Source: Desulfuromusa sp. (GTDB lineage: Bacteria > Desulfobacterota > Desulfuromonadia > Desulfuromonadales > Geopsychrobacteraceae). Taken from it: a stretch of DNA of 15,104 nt. The stretch spans positions 1-15,104 of the forward strand of contig JAOZOH010000067.1 in NCBI GenBank assembly GCA_029933365.1, read 5' to 3'. Positions within the stretch are counted from its first letter, which is position 1, and each line of letters starts with the position of its first letter. Shown one piece after another: positions 14,090-15,104 of this stretch. The notes under the pieces were generated by a model. The model ran no database searches. It was not told the DNA's origin and saw nothing but the letters and a program-made list of their open reading frames with translations. The position numbers were made by a program, and so were the translations under genes.

Positions 14090-14296
14090 TTATCCCCTCC
14101 GCTCTCCCCCTACAAAATGAGATTTTCCCATACCGCGAACCGGATCAAGACCAACTTTAGCCCAACCATCTGAACGCTCAAATTGATCAATCTGTTTTGA
14201 CTTAATCAAGGTTCCAAGCAGTGCAGGGCTAATACTATCTTTGATTCCATTTTTATAAACCACATTGATTTGTGTATTCTGTCTGAAATACCCCAT
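14090..14296 (-). CDS. small conserved-looking protein, unknown function
   Basis: 68 residues from ATG at 14296, with GGAGG seven bases upstream; an in-frame TTG two codons earlier is too close to that site. The protein begins MGYFRQNTQINVVYKNG, has a short helical middle (PALLGTLIKSKQIDQFERSDGWAKVG) and ends in DPVRGMGKSHFVGGERRG. It is soluble and slightly basic, with no signal peptide or membrane span. The layout, a beta-like start followed by a Gly/Trp turn and a DPxRG tail, reminds me of short hypothetical proteins in Geobacter-like bacteria, but I cannot name a family. A strong ribosome site and a dedicated terminator 36 bp downstream support that it is a real monocistronic gene. Confidence 0.75.
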   Translation of the reverse strand: MGYFRQNTQINVVYKNGIKDSISPALLGTLIKSKQIDQFERSDGWAKVGLDPVRGMGKSHFVGGERRG

Positions 14297-14397
14297 AGCC
14301 AAACCTCCCCGCTAACATAGCCTCACCTTCAAATAATAACTTAAACCTATGTAAATAGCAAGTTAAGGTAAGTAAAAATCTTCTATTTATTAATGAG

Positions 14398-15054
14398 TTA
14401 GAAGTTTTTATTCTCTTTATTTCCGGGTTCATTCAAGCCCGCAGCTATCGCAGACATAACCCGCTCGACAATCAACACATGGGTCGCTTTTTTATCCTCC
14501 AACTCAAAGAGGTCAGAAAAGTTGATGGGGGCACCAAAGTTGATACCTCCCTGTTGGCCAAAGCGCAGAAATTTCCAATGGTTGATTCCAGATAATGCCG
14601 TTGGGATGACAACCGGATGATGTTCATAAATCAACTTTCCAACGCCACGATTCCCCGGTCCTAGCGTTCCATCTCTATGCCGAGTTCCCTCCGGGAAAAG
14701 CATCACTTTTTGCGTCTGTAGCAAGTCCCCTAAATGCTTTCCTGCCCGGAGATCACGCCCACGTTTGACCGGGAAAGCCCCCCAGGAACGGTAAATTGCC
14801 CCAATCAGAGGGTTTTCAAACAGTTCTTCCTTAGCGGGAGCCCAGGTCATCTGCCAAGGATGATTTCTGAGGACTGCTGCCGGGATAAAGACCGTATCGT
14901 AACCGGAGATATGGTTTGCTGCGAGAAGCACTCCACCGCTGGCAGGAATATTTTCTGCCCCTACAACTTGAAATCGATTCAGAAAACTGGCATAAAAACT
15001 GACCACTAAGGTACTCATCGTCACCCACAAACGACGGATAAAAGAAACTTTCAA
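14398..15054 (-). CDS. 1-acyl-sn-glycerol-3-phosphate acyltransferase (PlsC-like)
   Basis: 218 residues from a TTG start at 15054; AGGAG (complement of 15062-15066) lies 7 nt upstream, and no better ATG keeps the N-terminal helix. PlsC-family motifs: ANHISGYD with catalytic His48 and Asp53 (HX4D), a GAFPVKRGR element (92-100) for glycerol-phosphate binding, FPEGTR (120-125) and VVIPTALSG (about 147-155). The first 30 residues include a hydrophobic stretch that may dip into the inner membrane. It should transfer a fatty acyl group to lysophosphatidic acid or a related lysolipid in phospholipid synthesis; a role with another lysolipid is possible. It stands alone, 95 bp upstream of the 68-residue gene on the same strand. 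Confidence 0.9.
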   Translation of the reverse strand: MKVSFIRRLWVTMSTLVVSFYASFLNRFQVVGAENIPASGGVLLAANHISGYDTVFIPAAVLRNHPWQMTWAPAKEELFENPLIGAIYRSWGAFPVKRGRDLRAGKHLGDLLQTQKVMLFPEGTRHRDGTLGPGNRGVGKLIYEHHPVVIPTALSGINHWKFLRFGQQGGINFGAPINFSDLFELEDKKATHVLIVERVMSAIAAGLNEPGNKENKNF

Positions 15055-15079
15055 TTACTAACTCCTTCAAATTTGTGAC

Positions 15080-15085
15080 ATTATA
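15080..15085 (-). promoter_or_regulatory. -10 box of the acyltransferase promoter
   Basis: A perfect TATAAT on the minus strand (complement of 15080-15085), about 26 bp before the start codon. The matching -35 would fall at about 15103-15108, across the window edge, so the promoter cannot be completed here. Confidence 0.45.
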
Positions 15086-15104
15086 GATAAAAATGATAAC
15101 TTAA

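Noticed and set aside
1..15104. tRNA, rRNA, CRISPR array, transposase or phage genes
   Set aside because: No cloverleaf-like sequences, regularly spaced repeats or mobile-element proteins were seen on either strand.

Overview
The window looks like chromosomal DNA of a Gram-negative, probably anaerobic bacterium. TRAP and ABC transporters with cleavable signal peptides, a QueF of the long two-domain type, an E. coli-like Asd of about 368 residues and a Lys-sensitive-type aspartokinase of 411 residues fit a proteobacterium in the broad sense. The overall feel (moderate GC, TRAP transport, anaerobe-type carbamate kinase) suggests a Desulfuromonas/Pelobacter-like member of the Desulfobacterota. 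That placement is inference. I see no rRNA, tRNA, CRISPR array, transposase or prophage gene.

Left part (1-6057, all minus strand). Read in the direction of transcription, this is a catabolic cluster: GntR/FCD regulator, YgeY-type M20 metallohydrolase, carbamate kinase (arcC), TRAP small permease (dctQ), TRAP large permease (dctM), a small gamma-glutamylcyclotransferase-like protein, then a hairpin-rich gap and a TRAP substrate-binding protein (dctP) that runs off the left edge. Spacings of 9-30 bp from gntR to the cyclotransferase suggest one transcript. A TTGACA promoter overlapped by a 17-bp near-palindrome sits in front of the regulator gene and suggests autoregulation. The kinase can make ATP from carbamoyl phosphate, and YgeY/ArcC pairs are known from anaerobic purine/ureide degradation clusters. 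The likely job is therefore import and fermentation-like breakdown of a carbamoyl- or ureido-type nitrogen compound, but the substrate is not visible here.

Middle part (6391-10065, plus strand, divergent from the above). A cytoplasmic L-asparaginase-like amidohydrolase (TTG start) is followed by a polar amino acid ABC transporter: periplasmic binding protein, permease and ATPase. A hairpin between the binding-protein and permease genes probably sets their ratio. The ATPase start carries a perfect 27-bp tandem duplication that includes the start codon. Together these genes look like uptake and deamidation of an amino acid such as Asn/Gln, possibly coordinated with the left cluster through the shared 333-bp divergent region.

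Right part (10225-15104). These are housekeeping genes: queF (queuosine synthesis, minus), asd (plus), a 46-codon single-span membrane peptide (plus), lysC (minus, convergent to asd, with a promoter and an intrinsic terminator in its leader, i.e. an attenuator-like layout), a 68-residue conserved-looking protein with its own terminator (minus), and a PlsC-type acyltransferase (minus). Asd and LysC are the first two enzymes of the aspartate pathway, here on opposite strands. Several genes use non-ATG starts supported by well-placed Shine-Dalgarno sequences: GTG at 1280, TTG at 6391 and TTG at 15054.
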